DNA of 64,000 bases from Arthrobacter gandavensis (GTDB lineage: Bacteria > Actinomycetota > Actinomycetes > Actinomycetales > Micrococcaceae). The notes beneath the pieces are model-generated. The model saw only the letters and a program-made list of their open reading frames with translations. It searched no databases and was not told the DNA's origin. Positions 43,015 through 51,747 of this stretch are shown here, piece by piece. Location: positions 1,054,001 to 1,118,000 of the forward strand of contig NZ_VTFU01000001.1 in NCBI RefSeq assembly GCF_009192735.1, given 5' to 3'. The first letter of the stretch is position 1, and each line of letters starts with the position of its first letter. The position numbers and the translations under genes were made by a program.

Positions 43015-43027
43015 TAGGCTTGAGGGG
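43015..43027 (+). promoter_or_regulatory. -10 element TAGGCT for a probably leaderless GTG start
   Basis: TAGGCT (43015-43020) is six bases from GTG 43027. The intervening TGAGGG is too close to act as a Shine-Dalgarno sequence. Confidence 0.5.
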
Positions 43028-43707
43028 TGGGTACCAATCAGCTTTCAGCCGCATCCGAGGACTACCTCAAGGTCATCTGGACCGCACAGGAGTGGACGGA
43101 TGCTCCAGTGACCGTTTCTGCATTGTCCGCGCACGTGGGCAATTCGCCGTCGTCGGTCTCCGAGGCGGTGAAGAAGCTGACGGCACAGGGTCTGTTGACC
43201 CACGCACGCTATGGGTCAATCACCCTCACGGAAGCCGGGACGCGCGAGGCCGTGGCCATGGTGCGCCGCCACCGGCTGATCGAGACATTCCTGGTGGAGT
43301 ATCTGGACTACGGCTGGGATGAAGTCCACGACGAAGCCGAGCACCTCGAGCATGCGGTCTCCGACAAGATGGTGAACGCCCTCGACCGGCGGCTGGGCTA
43401 TCCGGTCCGGGATCCGCACGGTGACCCGATTCCTTCCCGGGACGGCAGCTTTCCGCCGCTGGCCGCCGTGCGGCTGAGCGCGTGCGAGGCCGGCACCTCC
43501 GCAACCATCGCACGGGTCTCGGACACCGACCCGGAGCTGCTGCGTTACCTGGCCAATCTGGGGCTGCACCTGGATGTGCAGGTGCAGGTGCTGCAGCGCC
43601 AGGCCTACGCGGGCACGCTGACGCTGGCAGCCTCAGGCGAACGCCTGGAACTGGGCCTCCCCGCCGCCCAGTCGATCTGGGTCCTGCCCGGCAGCGTCGA
43701 AGAATAG
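43027..43707 (+). CDS. DtxR/MntR-family metal-dependent transcriptional regulator
   Basis: 226 residues from GTG 43027. The N-terminal winged helix (about 8-65: SAASEDYLKVIWTAQEWTDAPVTVSALSAHVGNSPSSVSEAVKKLTAQGLL) and dimerisation domain with metal ligands (EHAVSDKMVNALDRRLG, HDEAEHLEH) are standard; the C-terminal FeoA-like SH3 domain is present (about 150-220). Full-length members respond to Mn(II) or Fe(II). MntR-like versus IdeR/DtxR-like cannot be settled from this sequence. It neighbours the copper operon on the other strand. The next gene starts 10 bases after its stop. Confidence 0.92.
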   Translation: MGTNQLSAASEDYLKVIWTAQEWTDAPVTVSALSAHVGNSPSSVSEAVKKLTAQGLLTHARYGSITLTEAGTREAVAMVRRHRLIETFLVEYLDYGWDEVHDEAEHLEHAVSDKMVNALDRRLGYPVRDPHGDPIPSRDGSFPPLAAVRLSACEAGTSATIARVSDTDPELLRYLANLGLHLDVQVQVLQRQAYAGTLTLAASGERLELGLPAAQSIWVLPGSVEE

Positions 43708-43717
43708 CGGGACCGCC

Positions 43718-44293
43718 GTGCACCCGGGCCGGCTGCAGCTGTGGTGGCTGCCGGTCGGCGCCGGCGGCCACGTCGTCAAACACACCAGCCGCTGGTGGGA
43801 GCTGGCACAGGCCCGGCGCAACCACCGCCGGCCGCAGCCGCTGTTCCACAGTGCCTTGATTGTCAGCGTGAACGATGTCGACCACGTCATCGAAATGGCC
43901 CCGGCCTGGGGACGGAACGATCCTGCCCGCCGAGTTGTCGCCACCGGACCCGTCGGCCTGCGGCAGTTGGGGCGCTTCCGGCTGTTCCGCTATGAGGTCC
44001 GGTGCTGGCCCAATGGAATCCTGCCCGACCGGCGGTACGCTGCCGGCAGACCGGTGGAGTTCACATTGGCCCCCGGCGAGGCCTCCGCACTGATCGACCG
44101 GGTTGCCGCGGTGCCGCGCTGCGTTTGGGGGCGGGACCTGCCAGGCTCCGGGGACATGTGGAACTCCAACTCACTTATCTCTTGGCTGCTCCAGGGTGCC
44201 GGAATCGATGCCGCCGCCCTCCGTCCCCCGCACGGCGGCCGGGCCCCGGGATGGGACGCGGGCATAACGGCGGCCCTGGCCGGGGCGGATTAG
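43718..44293 (+). CDS. Conserved hypothetical protein
   Basis: 191 residues from GTG 43718, ten bases after the regulator stop, so probably coupled. It contains LQLWWLPVGAGGHVVKHTSRWWELAQARRNHRRPQPLFHSALIV, VIEMAPAWG, VGLRQLGRFRLFRYEVRCWPNGILPD and MWNSNSLISWLLQGAGID...PHGGRAPGWDAGI. The His in FHSALIV followed later by a WNSNSLISWLL helix recalls permuted papain-like (NlpC/P60-type) folds in which His precedes Cys, but the nucleophile position is Ser/Asn here, so activity is doubtful. The stop interlocks with that of the convergent GNAT gene (shared TTAG, 44290-44293). Confidence 0.65.
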   Translation: MHPGRLQLWWLPVGAGGHVVKHTSRWWELAQARRNHRRPQPLFHSALIVSVNDVDHVIEMAPAWGRNDPARRVVATGPVGLRQLGRFRLFRYEVRCWPNGILPDRRYAAGRPVEFTLAPGEASALIDRVAAVPRCVWGRDLPGSGDMWNSNSLISWLLQGAGIDAAALRPPHGGRAPGWDAGITAALAGAD

Positions 44294-45288
44294 CCCTCCG
44301 GCAGCACCTGCAGGTCGAAAACGACCTCGCGGTAGGTTGGCACGTAGCCGAGGCGCTCATACAGGCCCAGGGCGCCGGACGGGTTTTCAGTGTCGACGCC
44401 GAGCCCGGCGTTTTCCATGCCTGAAGCCTTGTACCGGCGCATGGCCTCGCCGAGCATGGCGGGAGCCAGACCCAAGCCGCGCCAGTTGCGGCGCACGCCG
44501 AGCAGTTCGGTGTAGCCCTCGGTGTACCCGTGCAGCTTTTTGCCCTCCGGGTCGAAGGAGGCAATGTTGTAACCGGCAATCTCCCCGGCGGCCGTGTCCA
44601 TCACCACGAAGGTCCAGTCCGGCCGGAAGTGAGGATGCTCGACGTTGTGCTGCCAGCGCTCGGTATCGCGTTCCTCGCTGCCCCAATGGTCCTGGAAGAC
44701 TTCGTTGTGCGCCTGCCGCAGCGCCTCCGAGATCTCCTGGTTGAAGGTCACGTATTCCATCCCCTCCGGGAGGGGAACATCGGGAATGCCGGCATCCAGC
44801 GGGCGGGTCATCTCGGTGAAGTAGCGCACCACCTTGGCTCCGGCCGCGTGGAACAGCGCGACATGCGAGGCGTTGTCCTCCTCGGCCATGCAGCGCAGCA
44901 GGCCCGCCTCCACGCCCGACTCCGCCAGGCGCTCCCGGGAACGCTGCACCTGCCAGCGCAGCACCGCCGTACCGATGCCGCGGCGGCGCCACTGCGGGTC
45001 CACTCCCCCGGATCCGTGGATCTTGTCCGATCCTTCGGTCCGGACAAGGCTGGCGTACGCCCGCGGAATGCCGTCCCGGTCCAGGCCCAGCAGGGTGTCG
45101 CGTGCCGGGTTGTCGGAACTCGAGGACAGGGTGTGCTCCAGATCCGCTCGCTGCTCCACATAGCCGGGCTTGTCCACGGCAGCGATGCGGCGAATCAGCT
45201 CTAGCCAGCCATCAATGTCCTCTGCCGTGATGGCCCGCCAGCGCAGGCCGGTGGTCGGTGCGGGAACTTCAGGAGGTGGTGTCGTCAT
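44290..45288 (-). CDS. Tandem GNAT acetyltransferase, mycothiol synthase-like layout
   Basis: 332 residues with two GNAT domains: first (about 15-160, acetyl-CoA loop QWRRRGIGTAVLRW), second (about 175-330, RRNWRGLGLAPAMLGEAMR). Both P-loops look usable (RRRGIG and WRGLGL). Two-domain GNATs of this size include mycothiol synthase MshD, but MshD-specific residues cannot be checked here, so the substrate is left open. TAGGCT ends six bases before the ATG and no Shine-Dalgarno site is present, so translation is probably leaderless. Confidence 0.88.
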   Translation of the reverse strand: MTTPPPEVPAPTTGLRWRAITAEDIDGWLELIRRIAAVDKPGYVEQRADLEHTLSSSSDNPARDTLLGLDRDGIPRAYASLVRTEGSDKIHGSGGVDPQWRRRGIGTAVLRWQVQRSRERLAESGVEAGLLRCMAEEDNASHVALFHAAGAKVVRYFTEMTRPLDAGIPDVPLPEGMEYVTFNQEISEALRQAHNEVFQDHWGSEERDTERWQHNVEHPHFRPDWTFVVMDTAAGEIAGYNIASFDPEGKKLHGYTEGYTELLGVRRNWRGLGLAPAMLGEAMRRYKASGMENAGLGVDTENPSGALGLYERLGYVPTYREVVFDLQVLPEG

Positions 45289-45294
45289 TTTTCC

Positions 45295-45300
45295 AGCCTA
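45295..45300 (-). promoter_or_regulatory. -10 element TAGGCT for a probably leaderless GNAT mRNA
   Basis: TAGGCT on the minus strand, then six bases (GGAAAA) and ATG 45288. Confidence 0.45.
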
Positions 45301-45322
45301 GAACACCCGGCCGGGACGCTTC

Positions 45323-48300
45323 CTAACCCTGTGACGCAGCACATACTCCATACCCCAGTGCCAGGCTCCGGTCGCACCACGCGGCGTCGGCCGGGTTGTG
45401 GGTGACTACGACGACGGACTTGCCGCGCAATCCGGCGGTGAGGTCGGCCATCAGCTGCTCTCCCGCCTCGGCGTCCAGATGGGCGGTGGGTTCATCCAGC
45501 AGCACGACGTCGGCTTCGGTCAGGAGGGCGCGCGCCACTGCGAGGCGCTGGCGCTGTCCGCCCGAGAGGAAGTGTCCGCCGCCGCCCACCCGGGTGTCCA
45601 GACCGTCCGGAAGCCCGGCGAGGAAGGGACCAAGCCCGACGGCTTCGAGGGCCGCAGTCATTTCCGCATCGTCCGGCGCGTGCCGGCGGTCACGGGCCAG
45701 CAGCAGGTTCCCGCGGAGCGTTGAGTCGAACAGATGGGCTTCCTGCGGGCACCAGGCCATCCGCCGGGCCGCTGCCGGAAGGTCGGCGGCGGGAGTGCCG
45801 TTGATAAGGAAGGATCCCTGCTGCGGCACCAGGAAGCCGAGCAGGACGCCCAGGAGCGTGGATTTTCCGCTGCCGGACGGCCCGGTGACGGCAAGCCAGC
45901 TGCCGGGGTACAGGTCCAGGTCCAGGTCCTTGAAGACCGGGGTTGCCTGGCCGGGATAGCTGTAGCTGACACCGCGCAGCTGCACGGTTTCCACGGGACG
46001 CGCATCGGCGGCGGCTTTCGTGCCCGCCGTTTCGCTGTCCGGGGTTTCCGCCGTTTCGCTGTCCAAGGTTTCCAGCGGCTCGACGTCATCGGTTCCGAGG
46101 TCAGGCAGCACCTTATCGCCAAGCGTGCGCCAGGCCGTGAACTGCTGGATGGAACCGTTGACCGCCACGAAGGCTTCGATGAGGGCAAGCTGCATCAGGA
46201 CAACGACGGCAGCAACGGTGGCCGGCACTGAATGTGCCACCGTCAGGACGTACAGCGCTCCGAGCGAGCAGGCCAGCGCGGTCACGGCATTGGCCAGTCC
46301 CTGGGCCCAGGCGCTGCGCCGTACTGCGGCGGAGGCGCGGGCATCCAGTTCCTGCTGCCGCGCAAAGACCTCCGGCGCACTGCTGTTGGCCGTCAGGTCA
46401 GGAGCGGCGGAGAGCAGCCGGGCCATGGCTGACATGGACCGGGACTGCAGCCGCACGGTTGCCGCACGTGCCGCGGCATCGGCACCGTGGGCCATTAGGG
46501 GTGCAATGACGAGGCCGACCACGCAGACCGCAATCTGCACCGGAAGCGCCTCGGGCAACAGCAGGCCGGTGGCGATGCAGGCGGCAACGGCCGTGAAGAA
46601 CCCGGTCAGCGGGGCGAAGACGACGCGCGGAGCGATATCCCGCAGTTCGTCGACGTCGCCAACCAGGCGCTCCAGGGCGCCGCCGCCGCGGGCCAGGCGG
46701 CGCCAGCCCTCGGGACGCTGCAGCAGGCCGTTCCACAACCGGATGCGGATGGAGTTGGTGGCGCGGAAGACGGCGTCGTGCAGCTGCAGCCGTTCAAGGT
46801 AACGCAGAACGGAGCGGCCGATGCCGAAGAACCGGACACCGACGATCGCGGCAAGCAGCAGCAGGATGGGCGGCTGCTCGAAGGCGCGCACAATGAGCCA
46901 GCCCGAGAGCGAGGTGAGAGCCACGGCAAAGAGCGTTGCTCCGGTGCCCAGCAACAGTGCCAGGAGGAACTGCCTGCTCCACGGGCGCAGGACCACGAGA
47001 TTCTTCCACAGCGGCTGGTGCTCCGGGTGGGTTTCAACCTCCGCAAGCTCCTCCTGCCAGCGGACAGATGCCGGTTGGGCGGCATGCAGGGTGCCGGGAG
47101 TCGGCGCCGGGGCTTCAGGGCCGGAGGCCGGGCCGGAATCAGGGCCGAAACTGGCCTCGGCCGCGGTCTGCGCCGCTGTGGAACCGGAAGCGGACGGCAG
47201 CGGCTGCGGCAGGCCCGCACCGGCGTCGTGTCCGCAGTCCACCGGAATCACGCGGTCGGCGATGGAGGCTGCGGCCTGATCATGGGCCACCAGCAGGACG
47301 GTGACCGAACCGCGCAGGCTGTTCAGGGCCCGGATCACGGCGCCGGCGCTGCTGGAGTCCAAATGAGCCGTGGGCTCGTCGGCAAGCAGCAGGCGCACCT
47401 GGGGCTGGGAGTCAACCCGGGCCAGGGCACGGGCGACCGCAACACGGCGCTGCTCCCCCGGGCTCAGGTCAGCCGTGCGGGTGTCCAGCAGGTGCAGGGC
47501 ATCAATGGCCGTCAGCGCCGCCACGGCTGCCTGCCGGCCTTCTTCTCCGTTCAGCCCGGAATACAGGGCAATCTCGGCTGCCGTGGTCTCCTCGACCAGC
47601 ACCGGGTGCTGGGGGATCCAGGCAATGCCGGCCCGCTCGATGCCGGTGACGGAGCCTTCGATCGTGGTGCCGCCGCCGCTGCGGCGCAAACCGGCGAGCG
47701 CCTCCAGCACTGAGGTCTTGCCGGTGCCGGACGCACCGGTCAGGGCAGCGATGCTGCCGGCGGGCACGCTGAAACTGAGATTGGCGACGGCGGGCTTCGG
47801 GCGTCCGGCATACCGGATGGTCAACCCCGAAACTGTAACTGCTGTTCCGGCCGGGAAACCCGGACCTGCCGGAAGTGAGGCCTTCTCCGGAACCAGTGCC
47901 ACTGCGGCGGGAGCATCAAGAACGGAGTTGGTGCGTTTCAGGGCCTCCAGGCCGTCTTCGCTCGCGTGGTGTGCGGTGCCCAGGTCGCGCAGCGGCTGAT
48001 AGCACTCCGGCGCCAGGATCAGGGCCAGCAGGCCCAGCTCCAGGGACATGGAACCGTTGACCAGCCGCACACCGATGACCACGGCCACGAGTGCCACCGA
48101 AATAGTGGCGATGAGCTCCAGCGCCAGGGAGGACAGGAAGGCCACACGCAGGGTTTCCAGCGTACGGACGCGGTAGTTGTCGGCCACATCGCGCAGCGCC
48201 CGGGTCTGGGCGCGGGCACGGCCCAGGCCCACGAGGACCGGCAGCCCCCTGGCGAGCTCGAGCATGTTGTCGGACAGGCGGTTCAGGGCGTCAACAGCTG

Positions 48301-48838
48301 CCGCGGTCTTGTCGCCGGTGTGCAGGCCGATGAGGATCATGAACACCGGGATCAGCGGCACGGTCAGGACCACCACCAGTGCGCTGAGCCAGTCCGCCGA
48401 CAGGATGCGCAGGCCCACCAGCAAAGGTACGACGGCGCAGGTCACCAGGGCGGGCAGGTATTTGGCGTAGTAGTTGTCCAGACCGTCCAGTCCACGGGTG
48501 ATCAGCACGCTCAGCGCGCCGCTGCCCATGCCGGGCACGCTGCCGCCGTCCTCCAGCGCCCGGGAGGTCAGCGATGCGCGCAGCTCCTCCTTGACGCCCG
48601 CGGCAGCCCGCTGGGAAACCGTATCGGTGCCCCAGACGGCGAGCGAACGCAGCACCGCACCGGCAATTCCGTTGGCCAGCACCCAGCGCCAGTCCGGCCC
48701 ACCGGTGGCCAGCCCGGCCACACCGGCGGCAACGCCGGTGGCCAGCAGCACCAGGCCCGCCGCCTTGACCGCGGCGAGGAGTCCCAGGAGGTACAGCGCG
48801 CGCCGGCTGGCCGCGCTGACCGGAAGCACCGGTTTCAT
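45323..48838 (-). CDS. cydDC: Fused CydD-CydC thiol reductant ABC exporter
   Basis: 1171 residues from ATG 48838, overlapping the cydB stop (ATGA). Two ABC half-transporters are joined in one chain. The first has a membrane domain (about 10-300) and NBD (about 340-545; Walker A TGASGTGKTS, signature LSPGEQRRVAVA, LLLADEPTAHLD). The second has its own membrane domain (about 640-920) and NBD (about 955-1160; TGPSGSGKST, LSGGQRQRLAVA, VLLDEPTAHLD). CydDC exports glutathione/cysteine or cycles haem for cytochrome bd assembly. In E. coli the two halves are separate genes; the fusion is common in actinobacteria. Last gene of cydA-cydB-cydDC. Confidence 0.94.
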   Translation of the reverse strand: MKPVLPVSAASRRALYLLGLLAAVKAAGLVLLATGVAAGVAGLATGGPDWRWVLANGIAGAVLRSLAVWGTDTVSQRAAAGVKEELRASLTSRALEDGGSVPGMGSGALSVLITRGLDGLDNYYAKYLPALVTCAVVPLLVGLRILSADWLSALVVVLTVPLIPVFMILIGLHTGDKTAAAVDALNRLSDNMLELARGLPVLVGLGRARAQTRALRDVADNYRVRTLETLRVAFLSSLALELIATISVALVAVVIGVRLVNGSMSLELGLLALILAPECYQPLRDLGTAHHASEDGLEALKRTNSVLDAPAAVALVPEKASLPAGPGFPAGTAVTVSGLTIRYAGRPKPAVANLSFSVPAGSIAALTGASGTGKTSVLEALAGLRRSGGGTTIEGSVTGIERAGIAWIPQHPVLVEETTAAEIALYSGLNGEEGRQAAVAALTAIDALHLLDTRTADLSPGEQRRVAVARALARVDSQPQVRLLLADEPTAHLDSSSAGAVIRALNSLRGSVTVLLVAHDQAAASIADRVIPVDCGHDAGAGLPQPLPSASGSTAAQTAAEASFGPDSGPASGPEAPAPTPGTLHAAQPASVRWQEELAEVETHPEHQPLWKNLVVLRPWSRQFLLALLLGTGATLFAVALTSLSGWLIVRAFEQPPILLLLAAIVGVRFFGIGRSVLRYLERLQLHDAVFRATNSIRIRLWNGLLQRPEGWRRLARGGGALERLVGDVDELRDIAPRVVFAPLTGFFTAVAACIATGLLLPEALPVQIAVCVVGLVIAPLMAHGADAAARAATVRLQSRSMSAMARLLSAAPDLTANSSAPEVFARQQELDARASAAVRRSAWAQGLANAVTALACSLGALYVLTVAHSVPATVAAVVVLMQLALIEAFVAVNGSIQQFTAWRTLGDKVLPDLGTDDVEPLETLDSETAETPDSETAGTKAAADARPVETVQLRGVSYSYPGQATPVFKDLDLDLYPGSWLAVTGPSGSGKSTLLGVLLGFLVPQQGSFLINGTPAADLPAAARRMAWCPQEAHLFDSTLRGNLLLARDRRHAPDDAEMTAALEAVGLGPFLAGLPDGLDTRVGGGGHFLSGGQRQRLAVARALLTEADVVLLDEPTAHLDAEAGEQLMADLTAGLRGKSVVVVTHNPADAAWCDRSLALGYGVCAASQG

Positions 48839-49854
48839 TGGGCGTTCACCGTGTGGGCCGCCGGGATGGCTTCAGCCGTGATGCGCTTGCGGAACACCCA
48901 GTAGGTCCACCCCTGGTAGAGCACCACCACGGGCAGGCCGAAGAGGGAGACCCAGGAGATCACGGTCAGCGTGTAGTCCGAGGATGATGCGTTGTCGACG
49001 GTCAGGCTCCAGGCCGGATCCAGAGTTGACGGCAGCACGTTCGGGTACAGCGAGGCGAAAATCGTGAAGACGCCGGCCACCAGGAACAGGCCCATGTAGA
49101 TGAAGCTCCAGCCGTCGCGTCCGCGGCGCGCCATGGTCCAGGACAGAACCACGGCAACCACGGCCAGCACCAGCGGGATCAGGGTCAGCGCCTTGCCGTT
49201 CTGCAGCTGCACCACAATGGCCCAGGCAGCCATGGGCAGCACGCCCAGGGGCAGCCAGCGGACGACGGCGCGGCGGGCCCGCACTTCAATGTCGCCGCGG
49301 GTCTTCAGCGCCAGGAACACGCAGGCATGGACCAGGCAGAAGGCCACAACGGCCAGACCGCCCAGGACGGCGTAACCGTTGAACCATGCGAAGGCTCCGC
49401 CCACCCGGTCGCCGTTCTCGTTCAGCGGCAGGCCGGTGGTGGTCAGCGCCAGCGCGGCCCCAACACCGAAGGCCGAGACGAAGGAGCCAAGCGCCATGGC
49501 CCAGTCCCAGCGGCTGCGCCAGCGGTCGTCGTTGTGCTTGCCGCGGTACTCGATGGCCACGGCCCGGAAGATCAGGCCCAGCAGGACCAGGACCAGCGGA
49601 AGGTACAGGGCCGAGAACAGTGCGGCATACCAGAGCGGGAAGGTGGCAAACGTCATGGCTCCGGCGGTGATGAGCCAGACCTCATTGCCGTCCCAGACCG
49701 GGCCGATCGTGTTGAGCATGACCCGGCGGTCCTTCTCGCTGCGGCCCATGAGCTTCATGAGCATGCCGACACCGAGATCGAATCCTTCCAGGAACAGGTA
49801 TCCGGTCCAGAGGAAGGCCAGGAGGATGAACCAAAGGGTGGGTAGCGAAATCAC
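48835..49854 (-). CDS. cydB: Cytochrome bd oxidase subunit II
   Basis: 339 residues from GTG 49854 (MISLPTLWFILLAFLWTGYLFLEGFDLGVGML). Eight or so membrane helices; the FLEGFDLGVGML opening and VWDGNEVWLITAGAMTFATFP are family signatures. With CydA it forms the quinol oxidase that reduces O2 to water in the membrane, with high oxygen affinity and resistance to cyanide. Normal length. Its stop overlaps the start of cydDC. GGAG nine bases upstream supports the GTG start. Confidence 0.96.
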   Translation of the reverse strand: MISLPTLWFILLAFLWTGYLFLEGFDLGVGMLMKLMGRSEKDRRVMLNTIGPVWDGNEVWLITAGAMTFATFPLWYAALFSALYLPLVLVLLGLIFRAVAIEYRGKHNDDRWRSRWDWAMALGSFVSAFGVGAALALTTTGLPLNENGDRVGGAFAWFNGYAVLGGLAVVAFCLVHACVFLALKTRGDIEVRARRAVVRWLPLGVLPMAAWAIVVQLQNGKALTLIPLVLAVVAVVLSWTMARRGRDGWSFIYMGLFLVAGVFTIFASLYPNVLPSTLDPAWSLTVDNASSSDYTLTVISWVSLFGLPVVVLYQGWTYWVFRKRITAEAIPAAHTVNAQ

Positions 49855-49874
49855 TTCTGTGTGCTCCAGATCGC

Positions 49875-51518
49875 TTAGTAGGCAAAGCCGAGGACGTCGT
49901 CGGGCTGCTTGGTCTTGGTGCCGGTGCCGGCGTCACTGTCACTGCCCGTTCCGTCGTCGCCGCCGGCGGAATCCAGGCCGCCGGAGGAACCGCCGTCGTG
50001 CCCTTCACCGTGCAGCAGTTCAGGCATGGCGGACGGGACGCCGCCGCGGGTGAACTTGAACAGCAGCCGCACCTCCACGATCAGCAGCGCCAGGTAGACC
50101 AGGACGAAGGCGGCCAGGGAGAACAGCAGCTCGGCCCGTGAGACTCCCGGTGACACGGCAGCGGCGGTGAACATGAACACCTGGTCGATGCCGGTGAAGC
50201 TGGGGTTGGGTGCCACGACAAACGGCTGGCGGCCCATTTCGGTGAAGATCCAGCCGGCGCTGTTGGCGCCGAAGGGTGCCAGGATGCCGAACACGGCCAG
50301 GCGCATGAGCCACTTGGACTGCGGCACGGTGCCCTTGCGGGTGATCCAGAGGGCCACAGCCGCGGCGGCCGCGGCAATGGCGCCGAAGCCGATCATGATG
50401 CGGAAGCCCCAGTAGGTCACGGACATCACGGGAAGGTAGTCGATTTCGGTGCCGGCCTGGTCCCCGTACTTGGGGTCGTCCGGGATGTGTGTTCCGTAGG
50501 CTTCCTGGTACTCAGGGATCAGGGTGTTGACGCCTTTGACGTCGGTGTTGAAGTCGCCGTTCGCCAGGAACGACAGGACCCCGGGAACCTCAATGACCGC
50601 CGTGACGTCGTCGCAGTTCTTCGCTCCGACGTCGCCGATGGAGAGGATGGAGAAGGACGTGCCGTCATGGCAGGCCGCTTCCGCTGCCGCCATCTTCATG
50701 GGCTGCTGGTCGAACATGAGCTTGCCCTGCAGGTCACCGGTGACGGCCGTGCCCGCGAAGGAAATCATGGCGATGACGGCGCCGATGCGCAGCGACTTGA
50801 TCCACACACTGTGGTCCGCCTTGTCGCGGCCGATCTCCGGGCGGGAACCAACGTTGACGGTGCCGTCCTCGTTGACGGTGTCAATGCCGTCCCTGCGCCG
50901 CTTCCAGAGGTGGTACCAGGCGATGCCCAGCAGGAATCCGCCGGCCACGGACAGGGCTGCGGTGATTTGGTGCGGGAAGGCCACCAGCAGCGTGTTGTTG
51001 GTCAGCACTGCCCAGATGTCGGTGAGCACGGGGCGGCCGTCGACCATTTCCACGCCGACGGGGTGCTGCATCCAGGAGTTGGCCGCCAGGATGAAGTAGG
51101 CGGAGAGCACCGAGGCCAGCGTGGCGATCCAGATGGACGCGAGGTGGAGCTTCTTGGGCAGCCTGTCCCAGCCGAAGATCCACAGGCCCAGGAACACGGA
51201 CTCCGTGAAGAAGGCCAGGAGTGATTCCAGGGCCAGCGGGGCCCCGAACACGTCACCGACGAAACGGCTGTATTCGCTCCAGGCCATGCCGAACTGGAAC
51301 TCCTGCACCAGGCCGGTGGCGACGCCCATGATGAAGTTGATCAGGAAGAGCTTGCCCCAGAACTTGGTCATGCGCAGGTATTCGTCTTTACCCGTCCGGA
51401 CCCACATCGTCTGGAGAGTTGCAACCACCAGTCCCAGGCCGATGGTCAGCGGCACCATGAGGAAGTGATAAACGGTGGTGATGCCGAACTGCCAGCGGGC
51501 AATATCGAGTGCTTCCAA
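49875..51518 (-). CDS. cydA: Cytochrome bd oxidase subunit I
   Basis: 547 residues from TTG 51518 (MEALDIARWQFGITTVYHFLMVPLTIGLG), with AGGAAG eight bases upstream. Haem ligand His19 sits in TVYHFLMV; EMGRQPFVVAPNP is the GRQP motif of the quinol-oxidation face. About nine helices, and a short Q-loop type as in actinobacteria. The last 60 residues are soluble, acidic and Gly/Ser-rich (GGSSGGLDSAGGDDGTGSD), an unusual tail. First gene of the cyd operon; its promoter region is shared with the divergent blaI-M56 pair and carries two palindromes. Confidence 0.96.
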   Translation of the reverse strand: MEALDIARWQFGITTVYHFLMVPLTIGLGLVVATLQTMWVRTGKDEYLRMTKFWGKLFLINFIMGVATGLVQEFQFGMAWSEYSRFVGDVFGAPLALESLLAFFTESVFLGLWIFGWDRLPKKLHLASIWIATLASVLSAYFILAANSWMQHPVGVEMVDGRPVLTDIWAVLTNNTLLVAFPHQITAALSVAGGFLLGIAWYHLWKRRRDGIDTVNEDGTVNVGSRPEIGRDKADHSVWIKSLRIGAVIAMISFAGTAVTGDLQGKLMFDQQPMKMAAAEAACHDGTSFSILSIGDVGAKNCDDVTAVIEVPGVLSFLANGDFNTDVKGVNTLIPEYQEAYGTHIPDDPKYGDQAGTEIDYLPVMSVTYWGFRIMIGFGAIAAAAAAVALWITRKGTVPQSKWLMRLAVFGILAPFGANSAGWIFTEMGRQPFVVAPNPSFTGIDQVFMFTAAAVSPGVSRAELLFSLAAFVLVYLALLIVEVRLLFKFTRGGVPSAMPELLHGEGHDGGSSGGLDSAGGDDGTGSDSDAGTGTKTKQPDDVLGFAY

Positions 51519-51545
51519 GGGACGCTTCCTTTACTCGGACCAGAA

Positions 51546-51619
51546 TTCTACAGAGCGTAGAAGTTCATTCTTAATTTGATCGTAGAGCACTTTCCGCGAC
51601 TTTTCTACGTGATGTAGAA
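51546..51619. promoter_or_regulatory. Two TTCTAC-N5-GTAGAA operators between cydA and blaI
   Basis: TTCTAC-agagc-GTAGAA (51546-51562) and TTCTAC-gtgat-GTAGAA (51603-51619) have identical 6-bp arms and 5-bp centres, with start points 57 bp apart. A half-site CGTAGAG lies between (51581-51587). The first lies about 30 bp before the cydA start; a -10-like TACGAT (51584-51579) on the minus strand would put it just downstream of the cydA transcription start. The second lies near the cydA -35 and upstream of a TACATT (51638-51643) that may serve blaI. The dyads are typical of BlaI/MecI/CopY operators. Confidence 0.75.
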
Positions 51620-51747
51620 CCAACGCCGAAAAGCCTGTACATTAGACACACCACACCTCCTCCGTGCGGGTCGGCAGTGCTGATGCACGCCGGCCGCAGC
51701 AACGAGGGGAGGTTTTTGATTTGTGTGATGCGAAGGACGGAACAAGG

